DNA from: a virus
Length of the DNA stretch: 55,440 nucleotides
Virus record (IMG/VR): IMGVR_UViG_3300021085_001393
Location: 1-55,440 of that record
Direction: 5' to 3' (one strand)
Shown: positions 22,658-30,736 of the stretch, piece after piece
Layout of the letters: each line of letters opens with the position of its first letter
Position numbering within the stretch: position 1 is the stretch's first letter
Position numbers and translations under genes: made by a program
The notes under the pieces: generated by a model
Database searches by the model: none
What the model was told of the DNA's origin: nothing
The model's input: only the letters and a program-made list of their open reading frames with translations

Positions 22658-23217
22658 TTATCTTCGAATTTCTCTAGTGAGTTTTGTTTTGTAGATTTCC
22701 TTGTTCTTTTTGATTTCCTTGGTTCGTATGCAACCCTGTTCATATTCTCTTGCATCCATTCCACGTTAGTGTTGGTCAAGGTAGGGTCGTGTATTCCATC
22801 GATTGTATCAAATGCATCGAGTGTGAGTGAAGTAGCATCAATTGCTTGTTGTTTGATGTACACTTGTTTCTTTTCTTTCTGTATTCTTCTCAAGAAAGCA
22901 TAGTAACAAATCTGTGTAACATATGCAAATGCATTGTTTGATTTTTCTACATTGAAGTTGCCAAGATACTGAATACAATTCTCGATTGCATCACATATCA
23001 TTTCATCTCTATAAGTGTAGTTGATAAAGTTGGGTCTAGTAGATAGTCTTGTTGCAATCTTATAGATGCATTCTCCTATGTACTCTGACATTTGAGGTGG
23101 AGTTCCTTCCGACTCTTTCGCTTCTTTGATTGCAATTGCATACTCAGAAACTGCCGCTGTGAAGTCCTTGTTGTTGACGTAATGCGCCTGTGTTTTAGGG
23201 TCTTTTTTCTTAGTCAT
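22654..23217 (-). CDS. 55: Late sigma factor gp55
   Basis: 187 aa (T4 gp55 is 185). SEYIGECIYKIATRLSTRPNF, then YTYRDEMICDAIENCIQYLGNF and FAYVTQICYYAFLRRIQKEKKQ carry the sigma region 2-like helix that melts the TATAAATA late promoter. The C-terminal part is basic and ends in an acidic tail (LEKFEDK). This fits the late-type promoters seen across the window. GGAG lies 12 nt before the ATG, a rather long spacing. Confidence 0.92.
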   Translation of the reverse strand: MTKKKDPKTQAHYVNNKDFTAAVSEYAIAIKEAKESEGTPPQMSEYIGECIYKIATRLSTRPNFINYTYRDEMICDAIENCIQYLGNFNVEKSNNAFAYVTQICYYAFLRRIQKEKKQVYIKQQAIDATSLTLDAFDTIDGIHDPTLTNTNVEWMQENMNRVAYEPRKSKRTRKSTKQNSLEKFEDK

Positions 23218-23236
23218 GTATACATTATACTCCTTA

Positions 23237-23264
23237 GTTATAGGATTCCTAGTGGCTTTTTGAA
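23237..23264 (-). promoter_or_regulatory. Possible promoter P5 upstream of gene 55
   Basis: Minus strand TTCAAA (23259-23264), 16 nt beginning AAGCCACT, TATAAC (23237-23242), 19 nt before the ATG. The TTxAxAAAGCCxCT block resembles P1, but the rest of the spacer differs and it overlaps an inverted repeat. Confidence 0.35.
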
Positions 23265-23307
23265 ATTATTTGATAATAAAAAAGATAAGTTTTTTTAAAA
23301 AGCCACT
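23251..23307. repeat. Inverted repeat between gene 55 and the small-ORF cluster
   Basis: AGTGGCTTTTT (23251-23261) and AAAAAGCCACT (23297-23307) are perfect 11-nt inverted arms around a 35-bp AT-rich spacer. Could be a weak terminator, an operator, or a stem in the gene 55 leader. The 140-bp gap 23218-23357 holds no ORF I can support. Confidence 0.6.
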
Positions 23308-23357
23308 TGTGGATTAGAAAATCTGTGATAAAGTAGCTTATGTCCCCACAGGGAAGC

Positions 23358-23507
23358 TTATATAAAGAGATTAACGATTAGAAATAATACAAGTAGCGGA
23401 ATCATTCCCAAAAACATCGTTACTATGAAGTGAAATAATATCTCCATATAAGACGGTTCATAAGACATTGCAAATTTACGTTTTACTATATTATATAGTG
23501 TGTTCAT
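23358..23507 (-). CDS. Small membrane protein, 49 aa
   Basis: MNTLYNIVKRKFAMSYEPSY, then a hydrophobic helix (ILFHFIVTMFLGMIPLLVLF). The ATG at 23507 overlaps the previous stop (ATGA), which is why I prefer it to the start at 23582. Last gene of a five-gene run of tiny membrane proteins. Function unknown. Confidence 0.6.
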   Translation of the reverse strand: MNTLYNIVKRKFAMSYEPSYMEILFHFIVTMFLGMIPLLVLFLIVNLFI

Positions 23508-23704
23508 TGGACGAATGTATTGATGATGGCGAACGAAAGCATCATAAAACCGAATACACAAACCTGTACTATACTTGCCCAAAAGATTTGTTTCATGGGA
23601 TGTACATCTGTTAGTTTTTCTATAACTGATTCGTTGGGTGAGAGGTTGACTATCTGAAGTACTTTCTTTTCAGTCTCGGGTTTGGTAAACCAAGGGACGT
23701 ACAT
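23504..23704 (-). CDS. Small membrane protein, 66 aa
   Basis: A soluble N-terminal half (MYVPWFTKPETEKKVLQIVN) and a C-terminal transmembrane helix (FWASIVQVCVFGFMMLSFAI). GGAGGTG precedes the ATG, one of the strongest Shine-Dalgarno sites in the window. Fourth gene of the small-membrane-protein run. Confidence 0.65.
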   Translation of the reverse strand: MYVPWFTKPETEKKVLQIVNLSPNESVIEKLTDVHPMKQIFWASIVQVCVFGFMMLSFAIINTFVQ

Positions 23705-23705
23705 A

Positions 23706-23798
23706 TTACACCTCCATCAAAGATATAATTGATATCATGAAGATAGATACTAACGTGCCTATCTCCATGAGGTCTTTGAGGTTGGATGACTTCTTCAT
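23706..23798 (-). CDS. Very small membrane protein, 30 aa
   Basis: MKKSSNLKDLMEIGTLVSIF, then MISIISLMEV: a basic start and a single hydrophobic helix. ATG overlaps the previous stop (ATGA) and its stop is 1 nt before the next ATG. Accepted because of this exact tiling. Confidence 0.5.
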   Translation of the reverse strand: MKKSSNLKDLMEIGTLVSIFMISIISLMEV

Positions 23799-23917
23799 GT
23801 GTTTGGGAGCATGTTATTAAACTCTGTGGCATTTCTTAAAGACCGCAACGAGCCTGGGTCTCGGTCATATAGAATTGCCCATGAACCTAAAACGGTAAGA
23901 AGTATAAGTATTCGCAT
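23795..23917 (-). CDS. Very small membrane or exported protein, 40 aa
   Basis: MRILILLTVLGSWAILYDRD has a short hydrophobic helix or signal-like start; the rest is polar (GSLRSLRNATEFNNMLPNT). Starts in a TAATG overlap with the 54-aa gene and ends in an ATGA overlap with the 30-aa gene. Confidence 0.5.
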   Translation of the reverse strand: MRILILLTVLGSWAILYDRDPGSLRSLRNATEFNNMLPNT

Positions 23918-24081
23918 TAGAAATTCAATAATGTAAAATACATTATCATAAATGGTACTATAAAGGGAAGAGTCATGAATGCTAGAAATTCAATAACATC
24001 ACAGAGAACACACACTTGCTTACTCTCTCTAATCTCTTTAGTTTTTCGCACCATGCTCTTAGCTATCGTAGCTGTTGTCAT
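23917..24081 (-). CDS. Small membrane protein, 54 aa, first of the five-gene run
   Basis: A charged N-terminus (MTTATIAKSMVRKTKEIRES) with a CVLC motif and a long hydrophobic C-terminus (FLAFMTLPFIVPFMIMYFTL). AGGAAA precedes the ATG and a late-type promoter lies 68 nt upstream. CVLC could bind metal or be lipid-modified; not decidable. Confidence 0.58.
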   Translation of the reverse strand: MTTATIAKSMVRKTKEIRESKQVCVLCDVIEFLAFMTLPFIVPFMIMYFTLLNF

Positions 24082-24149
24082 GGTATTTTCCTAGTTGTTG
24101 TATATTAAAATATTGTATAATCAAATATAACTCTGATTTATACGCAGAC

Positions 24150-24157
24150 TATTTAGT
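24150..24157 (-). promoter_or_regulatory. Late-type promoter ACTAAATA before the small-membrane-protein run
   Basis: ACTAAATA on the minus strand between the 24170 gene and the 54-aa gene. It is the only promoter-like element I see for the five-gene run. Confidence 0.42.
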
Positions 24158-24169
24158 ATTATTTTTTGC

Positions 24170-24631
24170 TCAATGAATTGTCTTGGGGGTTTCACTAACA
24201 TCAAGTACATCATCGTCCCATTCTTCATCAAGTTCACCATTACCCATGTAGTCTTCGAGTAGTTCGTGCATTCTCTGAAGTGATGGGGACTTAATAACTT
24301 GTCCTGTAGAAATGGGAATAGATTGTGCTTCTAACATCGTTGCCCAAGACGATGAAGCTTTATCATAAATGGGAATGAATTGTTCACTAACTTCTGCCCT
24401 GTACATGATATCTTCTTTATCGATAACTATGTTAGTGTTTTTACTGGTTGGTGCAAAGGGATAGAACGTGGTGTTACTTGTTCCGTCTCCTGCTGGAGTG
24501 AGAGTGTAACACATAGGTAGTGTTAACTCCAATTTATCAGCACGGTCTCTAGTCATTGCAACTAGTTCAGTACCAATTTTAAGTTTAACTACTTCATATT
24601 GTTGTGGTGTGTGCAAATCTTTTGCCTTCAT
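24170..24631 (-). CDS. Hypothetical protein downstream of uvsW
   Basis: 153 aa. KLKIGTELVAMTRDRADKLE, then LTLPMCYTLTPAGDG suggests a small beta-barrel (Sm-like) N-terminal domain; the C-terminus is acidic (DEEWDDDVLDVSE). ATGT overlap with the uvsW stop region couples it to uvsW. I do not know its function. Confidence 0.68.
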   Translation of the reverse strand: MKAKDLHTPQQYEVVKLKIGTELVAMTRDRADKLELTLPMCYTLTPAGDGTSNTTFYPFAPTSKNTNIVIDKEDIMYRAEVSEQFIPIYDKASSSWATMLEAQSIPISTGQVIKSPSLQRMHELLEDYMGNGELDEEWDDDVLDVSETPKTIH

Positions 24632-26085
24632 GTAATGTTAAATTGTCTCATTTGATATACAAATCCCTCTTCGTTGTATATATTTATACGTTCCTTAAGG
24701 TGATTGAGAGTATGATTTTCACATTGTAAATCATCCGATATATCAAACAATCGCATTTCAGTTTTACCATCAGCCTTTCTAAGACCCCTACCAATAGATT
24801 GTAAGTTTCTTATTCGTGATTTGGAAGGAGATGCGAAGACTACATTATCAATCTTCTTAATATTGACACCAGTTGAGAAGGTACCGTATGACGCCAGTAT
24901 GACGTTATCATTTGCTTTCTCAACGATTTCTCTTACGTTCTCCCTATCCTTGGTATCGGTTCCGCCATAGACATAATGCAATTTACCATCTAAGCGTTTC
25001 ATCATTTTATTGTGTAAGACAACCCCATGTTTCTCTACGTATTGAAACAGTACTAGGGTGTTTCCCTTAAGGGAATAGACAAGATTGCATATAAATTCGT
25101 TCCTACTATCATTTCCTACGAGATAATCCATCTCATCTTGGTATGACATTTTCTTCTGTTTGGTATGACGAAGTATGACACATTCTATACTTAAATTTGC
25201 AATCGTCCCTTCGTCCATTAAATCTTTTGTGGTTATGACCTTTTTGACAGGCCCAAACAAACCTTCTAGTTGTAGTCTATGAACTTCACTACCATCAAGT
25301 GTACCAGTAGTTCCGATACGAATTGCAGTAGTTTTCATTTTCTCTAAGATACCTTTGAGTGTTTGTGCTTTAAATAGATGTGCTTCATCCCCCACCACAA
25401 CATCAAATGATTGTAATACTTCTTTAGGTGCTTTTGCAAAGGACTGCCATGTTGTAACTGTTATAGAGGAATCAAATACTTCTTGTCCACTGTATATCTT
25501 ACAAATAGGTTCTTTGTATCCATACTCTTGAAAATCTTTAGTCATCTGTTCAACCAAAGAAGTAGTAGGAACTATTATTACAGTCTTACAATTGGGTAGA
25601 GACACCTCTCCTTCAAACCATCTGCATAACATATAAATGATTAATGACTTACCACTAGCAGTAGGAGATAATAATAACTGTCTACCATACTGTACTGTAG
25701 ATTTAAATGCATCTATTTGATAATCTCTTGGTGCAAACGGAAGTCCCAAGCCTGGAATTAAATCGTCTCCATTGATAAAGAAGTCTACATCTTCATCTGT
25801 TATTCTAGTTTTCTCACCTATAACATCTTGGACACCTTCAAACTCAAATCCTCGTTCTCTACAGAACTCATCGATGTATGGAAGTAATCCTATATAAATT
25901 TTGTTTGTTTTGATTGAGAAGAGTCGTACCTTACCGTCCCACATACGATTCTTATATGACGGCATAAATTTGGCATTGGGTACAGTAAATGAGAAAAATT
26001 CAAACAAGTCTCTAGAAAGTCCTTTATCACAATGGACTCTTAGAAATACTTCATCACATTTCTCTACTCTTACAATGTTAGACAT
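24628..26085 (-). CDS. uvsW: UvsW RNA-DNA/DNA helicase
   Basis: 485 aa from ATG 26085 (MSNIVRVEKCDEVFLRVHCD); an ATG at 26100 is possible. T4 UvsW is 502 aa. SF2 motifs: LLLSPTASGKSLI (Walker A), VVGDEAHLF (DEAH), IGTTGTLDG, and ASPSKSRIRNLQSIGRGLRK (motif VI). UvsW unwinds R-loops and branched DNA, shutting off origin replication and aiding recombination repair. Overlaps the upstream hydroxylase gene by 8 nt. Confidence 0.94.
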   Translation of the reverse strand: MSNIVRVEKCDEVFLRVHCDKGLSRDLFEFFSFTVPNAKFMPSYKNRMWDGKVRLFSIKTNKIYIGLLPYIDEFCRERGFEFEGVQDVIGEKTRITDEDVDFFINGDDLIPGLGLPFAPRDYQIDAFKSTVQYGRQLLLSPTASGKSLIIYMLCRWFEGEVSLPNCKTVIIVPTTSLVEQMTKDFQEYGYKEPICKIYSGQEVFDSSITVTTWQSFAKAPKEVLQSFDVVVGDEAHLFKAQTLKGILEKMKTTAIRIGTTGTLDGSEVHRLQLEGLFGPVKKVITTKDLMDEGTIANLSIECVILRHTKQKKMSYQDEMDYLVGNDSRNEFICNLVYSLKGNTLVLFQYVEKHGVVLHNKMMKRLDGKLHYVYGGTDTKDRENVREIVEKANDNVILASYGTFSTGVNIKKIDNVVFASPSKSRIRNLQSIGRGLRKADGKTEMRLFDISDDLQCENHTLNHLKERINIYNEEGFVYQMRQFNIT

Positions 26086-26746
26086 ATGTGTCGCCAGCAA
26101 ACCATCCCACTAGAGCTTCACGTGTTCCATGTGTCACTGGTGTTACTTGGTGATATGTAAAGGATGGGAATATGATACATGTCCCTTTTGCTTTGCCACT
26201 GAATGGTACTGTTCGAACAGCATGATTCATATCCAACCTCATCCCAAGACCTTTCCCCATACCGTTTAATAGTTCAGTAGGTTCTAACCATTGGAAATTA
26301 CCACCTTCATATTCTTCGGGGTCTGACAATTGAACTGATAAACTTAATTTACGTATCTTACCATTTGGTAAAGGTTCTGGCCCGCTATCAGTGTGCCAAG
26401 TGTAAAAGTCTCCTTTCTTCCTTTTGGTCTTAGCGGGAGCATTGTATATGGTGTATTGAAGATTCTCGACAAATTCAATTTTATGATTCCATTCAGAACT
26501 TGCATTCGCTTCTTCTATAAGTTTAAATAATTTATCATACACATCGGGAATTGAGTTCTGCATATTTTGATTCATAAACCATTTAACTTTCCCCGAACGT
26601 ACTTTAGCATCATCTGCACCACCAGAGCCAGGGTCTCCAATCATTGCTGTAACTTCTTCTTGACCTTTTGCAACTCGTTTTATCTGTTCGACTTCATCGT
26701 CTGTAAATGCATTTTCGATAATGCACATATTGTTTCGTAATATCAT
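26078..26746 (-). CDS. PKHD-type 2OG-Fe(II) hydroxylase
   Basis: 222 aa from ATG 26746 (MILRNNMCIIENAFTDDEV), just after the uvsY stop. Ligands: YTWHTDSGPEP (HxD), FTYHQVTPVTHG (distal His) and the Arg in TREALVGWFAG. The sequence resembles the PiuC/PKHD prolyl-4-hydroxylase-like family often found in marine T4-like phages. Sits between uvsY and uvsW; substrate unknown. Confidence 0.87.
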   Translation of the reverse strand: MILRNNMCIIENAFTDDEVEQIKRVAKGQEEVTAMIGDPGSGGADDAKVRSGKVKWFMNQNMQNSIPDVYDKLFKLIEEANASSEWNHKIEFVENLQYTIYNAPAKTKRKKGDFYTWHTDSGPEPLPNGKIRKLSLSVQLSDPEEYEGGNFQWLEPTELLNGMGKGLGMRLDMNHAVRTVPFSGKAKGTCIIFPSFTYHQVTPVTHGTREALVGWFAGDTYV

Positions 26747-26747
26747 C

Positions 26748-27191
26748 TTATTGACCTGCCATAAATTTTCTCCAATCAATTGTATTCTTAATCGTTTGGT
26801 GTCTCCAAGTGATATTTTGCATACAATCTTTTAGGAAGTTGATGGTTATTTTTAAGTATTCAATTTTAGCTTTAATTTCTCTGAGGTCTGAGTCTGAATT
26901 GTAAAAGAATTGCATGTCACTTTTCATAATCTTAAGACCATCGAATGGGTCATCTGCCCATCCCAGTTCTTTGATTCTATCTGAATCCATCTTACCATTA
27001 TACCACAACCACTTATCTTTGAGAAGTTCATCATATTTGAACTCCCAATTTTTGAGTGTTAGTAATTTATTAGTGAGTTGGTCTTGGTACTTAGCATGAA
27101 GTTTTGGAACTTCGAGAGATGCATTGTCCAATTCAATATCATCAATTTCACAATCTAATGCCCATTGGGCCTTTAATTCATCTAAAGTCAT
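26748..27191 (-). CDS. uvsY: UvsY recombination mediator
   Basis: 147 aa (T4 UvsY is 137). MTLDELKAQWALDCEIDDIE, the KWLWYNGKMD segment, IKMD-like central helix and C-terminal ITWRHQTIKNTIDWRKFMAG follow the UvsY layout. It loads UvsX recombinase on gp32-coated DNA. Position next to uvsW and after the structural genes agrees with marine T4-like phages. Confidence 0.85.
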   Translation of the reverse strand: MTLDELKAQWALDCEIDDIELDNASLEVPKLHAKYQDQLTNKLLTLKNWEFKYDELLKDKWLWYNGKMDSDRIKELGWADDPFDGLKIMKSDMQFFYNSDSDLREIKAKIEYLKITINFLKDCMQNITWRHQTIKNTIDWRKFMAGQ

Positions 27192-27203
27192 AATGTATAT
27201 ATT

Positions 27204-27223
27204 ATATCACGAAAAGGTGATAT
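27204..27223 (-). promoter_or_regulatory. Small hairpin between the tail-tube-fold gene and uvsY
   Basis: ATATCAC-CTTTTC-GTGATAT on the minus strand, a perfect 7-bp stem, immediately followed by AATATATAC and the uvsY ATG. The downstream arm overlaps TATAAT, so it may also hold a weak promoter. No T-run, so termination is unlikely. Confidence 0.4.
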
Positions 27224-27759
27224 TAACTAGTGGTTTCTATATCGAAATGTGTAAACCTAAACTCTACTGTACATATAGCTGGTTCAGCATCTGAACCACT
27301 TTGTAAGTCTATACCGCTCAACGATATAGGGAATGCATCATAGAATTTAAAAAATCTGTTAGGGATGTTTTTGTTAGTGTTAGTGACTAGTGTAATCTGT
27401 GAGTATTGTTGAAGGTCATCATTGATATCTGCTAATTGACCTAGATTAGTTCTCTCAGTACCAGTTAGTGTACTGAAGTCTACTGTGTCTGATATAGGAA
27501 TGATACTATCCATCCAATCATATATCTCTTTATAGTTAGACACATCTTCGTCCACAATAAATGATACACTTAGATTACCAAACTCAACCTTATCGCCTGG
27601 GAAGAAAGCATTAACACCAATCCTTGTTGGTACACTTACTTCAACAAACGATAAACTAGGAATGCTAACACTCTGAACATAGTATTCAACAGTGGGAACT
27701 TTCTCTATTAGTAATCGAAAATTATTTTTGTTTAATATTGATTTGTTAATATCAATCAT
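27223..27759 (-). CDS. Tail-tube-fold virion protein (gp54/gp3-position)
   Basis: 178 aa. NNFRLLIEKVPTVEYYVQSV, then SIPSLSFVEV, GDKVEFGNLSVSFIVDED and FRFTHFDIE repeat the strand pattern of the gp19 tail-tube fold found in this window at 33418. In marine T4-like phages a gene annotated as gp3 (tail completion/sheath stabiliser) is often found between 23 and uvsY, while the fold is also that of gp54-like tube initiators. I cannot choose between them. Confidence 0.65.
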   Translation of the reverse strand: MIDINKSILNKNNFRLLIEKVPTVEYYVQSVSIPSLSFVEVSVPTRIGVNAFFPGDKVEFGNLSVSFIVDEDVSNYKEIYDWMDSIIPISDTVDFSTLTGTERTNLGQLADINDDLQQYSQITLVTNTNKNIPNRFFKFYDAFPISLSGIDLQSGSDAEPAICTVEFRFTHFDIETTS

Positions 27760-27979
27760 CTATCTTCATCACCCTCTTGTTAACAGTAGTATCATGGTAG
27801 TCACCATCAGACCTGTAGGTTCTAGTCTTTTCTTCTTCACACAGATATCCATCTGATATGAATGTCGTCACGACTCGTCTAGCGAGTATTTGATGTGTTT
27901 TTTCAACACCGTCTTCAAAGATTCCTCTTGCCCATGGGCCTTCCAAAACCTTCACATCTTTATAATATTTATTTTCCAT
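27752..27979 (-). CDS. Small hypothetical protein, 75 aa, leaderless late gene
   Basis: Starts MENKYYKDVKVLEGPWARGI from ATG 27979. The longer frame to 28030 would run back through the terminator after gene 23. CCTAAATA lies exactly 5 nt before this ATG and there is no Shine-Dalgarno. Basic C-terminus (NKRVMKIDD). No family recognised. Confidence 0.62.
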   Translation of the reverse strand: MENKYYKDVKVLEGPWARGIFEDGVEKTHQILARRVVTTFISDGYLCEEEKTRTYRSDGDYHDTTVNKRVMKIDD

Positions 27980-27984
27980 ACTTA

Positions 27985-27992
27985 TATTTAGG
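27985..27992 (-). promoter_or_regulatory. Late-type promoter CCTAAATA, 5 nt before ATG 27979
   Basis: CCTAAATA-TAAGT-ATGG on the minus strand, directly abutting the T-run of the gene 23 terminator. Confidence 0.55.
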
Positions 27993-28018
27993 TAAAAAAA
28001 AAGGTCTCCGAAGAGACC
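27993..28018 (-). terminator. Intrinsic terminator after gene 23
   Basis: GGTCTC-TTCG-GAGACC on the minus strand: a 6-bp stem (extendable by A-T pairs) closed by a C(UUCG)G tetraloop, then a run of nine T. It is 24 bp past the gene 23 stop. Confidence 0.93.
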
Positions 28019-28041
28019 TTTTAAAATCAATTACTTCAGAT

Positions 28042-29346
28042 TTATAGGATGTTAGAAACAGCCATTTTTCTGTAGTATTGGTTAAGACCAGCAGTAGCAA
28101 GACCATCTCTGTCCTGTACGTTACCTGTGTCAACGAATGGGTTTGAAACCATACCGTATCTTGTCTTAAATCCGATTTTTGGTTGGAATGTGTTCTCACC
28201 AACAGCACGTACCATTTGTAATGGAACGTATGGGCAATAGAACATACCAGCGTCATAAGGATTTGAACCTCTGTAACCAACAGTCATGTAATCGGCACTT
28301 GCATAAGGGTCGATATAGACTTTAACTCTTCCGTTTAGAACACCAGCAAAAGTATTACCAGTATCGTCTACAGACAAGTTTGTTGATAAAGCAGGAGTGT
28401 AATCTAATACACCTGCCATTGAAAGAGCAGAAGCAACATCAGATGAACAAAGGATAAAGTTACCTTTTCCTCTTCTTGTATCTTTAGCGATGAAGTTTGA
28501 TTCTCTTTCGATTTGGAACAATAGACCTTTGAACTTCTCAACTGACCATCTACCGTTAGCGTCAACATCTAAGTTGAAAGTACCAGCAGAAGCAGTGCCT
28601 TGAGCACCAGTTTTTGCTTGGTTGTTTACGCTTCTGATTACTTCCCTGTTGATTTCAGCAAGGATTTCAGATGATAGAATGTTAGCGAGTTCTGACTCAG
28701 CGTCAAGACCATGAATTGCTTTAAGGTCTTGTGCAAGTTCTAGTGTATATTCAGCTTTTAATGCTCTGGATTTGGCAGTTACAGTAGCCTTCTCAATAGT
28801 AAATGACATTTCAGCAAACTGATTGTTGGAAGCATCACCTAGTGCTTCTGCACTAGCTGTATTCATTCCACCTGTAGTTTGTGAGGCATATGAACTGTTG
28901 AAAGGGTCGCCTGAATGGTCTGAACCAACTGTAGTAGAGTCTGTTTGATTTGTTGCTGAGTAACCAGTTCTTGCTTCTCCGTGAAGCGCCTCTGATTCTG
29001 CAGTTCTAACAGCGTTTACATCGTCATGATATCTTGCTTTCATAGCAAAAATCAATCCAGTTGGGCCAGTCATTGGTTGAACGCCACAAATGTCGTAAGC
29101 AACGAGATTTGGCATAGCACGTCTTACTAATGAAATCAAAATCGGATCCCAGTTAGAAATAGGTGCCCCAGTAGCATTTAAAGGTGCAGCTTCTTCAAGA
29201 GTTGCTCTATCTTCTTTAAGAGCCTTTTCTTGGTTTTCAAGAATTACTGCAGTAACCGCTTTCTTGTAGTTGTCATCGATTTTTGGTAAATCGCTGTGCT
29301 CTAGAATTGGCGCCCACTTTTCTTGTAAGTTTTCTGATTGAAACAT
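28042..29346 (-). CDS. 23: Major capsid protein gp23
   Basis: 434 aa (T4 precursor 521; marine relatives are shorter). Landmarks: N-terminal helix region LQEKWAPILEHSDLPKIDDN, VAYDICGVQPMTGPTGLIFAMKARY, and C-terminal VKVYIDPYASADYMTVGYRG and GMFYCPYVPLQM. These are the conserved gp23 segments used in environmental surveys. The N-terminal propeptide (about 65 residues, EE..APLN) should be cut by gp21. Follows scaffold gene 22 and ends at a strong terminator, as expected for the most abundant mRNA. Confidence 0.97.
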   Translation of the reverse strand: MFQSENLQEKWAPILEHSDLPKIDDNYKKAVTAVILENQEKALKEDRATLEEAAPLNATGAPISNWDPILISLVRRAMPNLVAYDICGVQPMTGPTGLIFAMKARYHDDVNAVRTAESEALHGEARTGYSATNQTDSTTVGSDHSGDPFNSSYASQTTGGMNTASAEALGDASNNQFAEMSFTIEKATVTAKSRALKAEYTLELAQDLKAIHGLDAESELANILSSEILAEINREVIRSVNNQAKTGAQGTASAGTFNLDVDANGRWSVEKFKGLLFQIERESNFIAKDTRRGKGNFILCSSDVASALSMAGVLDYTPALSTNLSVDDTGNTFAGVLNGRVKVYIDPYASADYMTVGYRGSNPYDAGMFYCPYVPLQMVRAVGENTFQPKIGFKTRYGMVSNPFVDTGNVQDRDGLATAGLNQYYRKMAVSNIL

Positions 29347-29363
29347 TTTTATTTTCCTTTAAA

Positions 29364-30698
29364 TTAACCTAATGGTTTTAGTTTAGATAATGCGTTAGCA
29401 TATGTTGCGATTTCAGGTGCAAGTCTTGGTTCGTCTGATTCCTCAGAGATAACACCAGTACCTTCTTCAACAACAGTATCTTCAACTAGTTTTTCACCAT
29501 CTACAGGGAAGTATGCATTCTTAACTTCTGAAACTTTCTCAGCGAAATCTTCTTCAGTCTTAAAGTCTACTCCTTCTGCAAGTGAAACTAGTTTCTCTTT
29601 TTGTGATTCGGATAGGTCTTCGCAGGCCTCTCTTATCACGTTTGCTCTTTTGAGTGTATCCAACTCTTCAGTGACATCCATATTTCTATTTACTTCACCG
29701 TCAAGTTTTTGTTCCATCTCATCGAGACGATTTGCGAGTTCATCAATAACATCATACTTATCTTCAGGAACGTCAACATAATGTTCTACGAACAATGTTT
29801 TCATACCTTCAATAAAGTTTTCAGTCATTTCCGACCTCAAACCACGTTCAATTGCAAGTTCATTTTCTTTCGTCCACTCTTCTGCAACATATGTTAGATA
29901 CTTGTCTACGGATTCCGCAAGGTCACCTTTAACTTTTTCTACTGTGGTTTGTAATTCTTCTGAGTACTGTGACTCAAGTGATTCTTTAATTTCTGCAACT
30001 TTTGAAGTTACAGCAGCCTTAAAGATAGTCTTTGCCTTTTCAGCATTTTCTTCAGAAAGTTCTAGCGCTTCTGAAATTGCGGATAGGTCGTCATCTATTT
30101 CAATTTCAACGAGTGAAGACTCTAGTTCAGCAGAAACTTCTTCATCAACTTCAACATTTGTTTCAGCGACTTCTTCTTCTACTTCTTCTTTCTTCTTCAT
30201 CTTGCCATACATTTCAGCGACCGACTCTTCGTCCATACCTTTTAAAGTATCAACAATCTTTCTTGCTTGTTCTGCTTTTGTCAAACTTTCGTCAACTTCT
30301 TCTTCTGTCAATCCACTAAAGACTGATTGAAGTTCTTCCTTTGTCATTTCCTTCATAGTGTTGACGATAGCTTTTATTGATTCCATTTTAGAAGGAGTAG
30401 ACTCTTCTGACTCTTCTTCTTCTTTAACTTTTTGCAATTTAGGTTGAGCATCAGGTTTACTAGCATTCTTTTGTGGGGCGTCACCACTGACTGCCTTAAC
30501 ATTTTCTGCCTTCTTTACTGAGTCAACTGCTTTGTCAACAGGATTTTCTTCAGGTTTAACGACTTCAACTTTGCCTGCCTCGATTGATTCGGCATCAGAT
30601 GAACCTTGTTTGACTGGTTTTGAATCTCCCTTCTCAGCTTTAGCGTCAGGCTGACCTGCCTCTAATACTGTTTCTAGGTTATTTTCTAACTCTGCCAT
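29364..30698 (-). CDS. 22: Prohead scaffold protein gp22
   Basis: 444 aa (T4 gp22 is 269), extremely rich in Glu, Lys, Ser and Val with long predicted helices and coiled coils (about 95-390). It is longer than T4 mainly because of an acidic, disordered N-terminal 110 residues (KPVKQGSSDAESIEAGKVEV and on). The C-terminus LAPEIATYANALSKLKPLG is more conserved in style. Position between 21 and 23 and composition support the call. Forms the core of the prohead and is degraded by gp21. Confidence 0.88.
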   Translation of the reverse strand: MAELENNLETVLEAGQPDAKAEKGDSKPVKQGSSDAESIEAGKVEVVKPEENPVDKAVDSVKKAENVKAVSGDAPQKNASKPDAQPKLQKVKEEEESEESTPSKMESIKAIVNTMKEMTKEELQSVFSGLTEEEVDESLTKAEQARKIVDTLKGMDEESVAEMYGKMKKKEEVEEEVAETNVEVDEEVSAELESSLVEIEIDDDLSAISEALELSEENAEKAKTIFKAAVTSKVAEIKESLESQYSEELQTTVEKVKGDLAESVDKYLTYVAEEWTKENELAIERGLRSEMTENFIEGMKTLFVEHYVDVPEDKYDVIDELANRLDEMEQKLDGEVNRNMDVTEELDTLKRANVIREACEDLSESQKEKLVSLAEGVDFKTEEDFAEKVSEVKNAYFPVDGEKLVEDTVVEEGTGVISEESDEPRLAPEIATYANALSKLKPLG

Positions 30699-30726
30699 GT
30701 TTATCTCCTGTTTGAGTTTACTTTTT

Positions 30727-30734
30727 TATTTATA
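30727..30734 (-). promoter_or_regulatory. T4-type late promoter TATAAATA before gene 22
   Basis: Perfect TATAAATA on the minus strand, 28 nt before the gene 22 ATG, which has CAGGAG. Likely the main promoter of the 22-23 unit. Confidence 0.75.
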
Positions 30735-30736
30735 TA

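Noticed and set aside
23650-23832. 60-codon minus-strand frame overlapping the 30-aa and 40-aa membrane ORFs
   Set aside because: Composition is not membrane- or phage-like and it conflicts with the exactly tiled small ORFs in the other frames.
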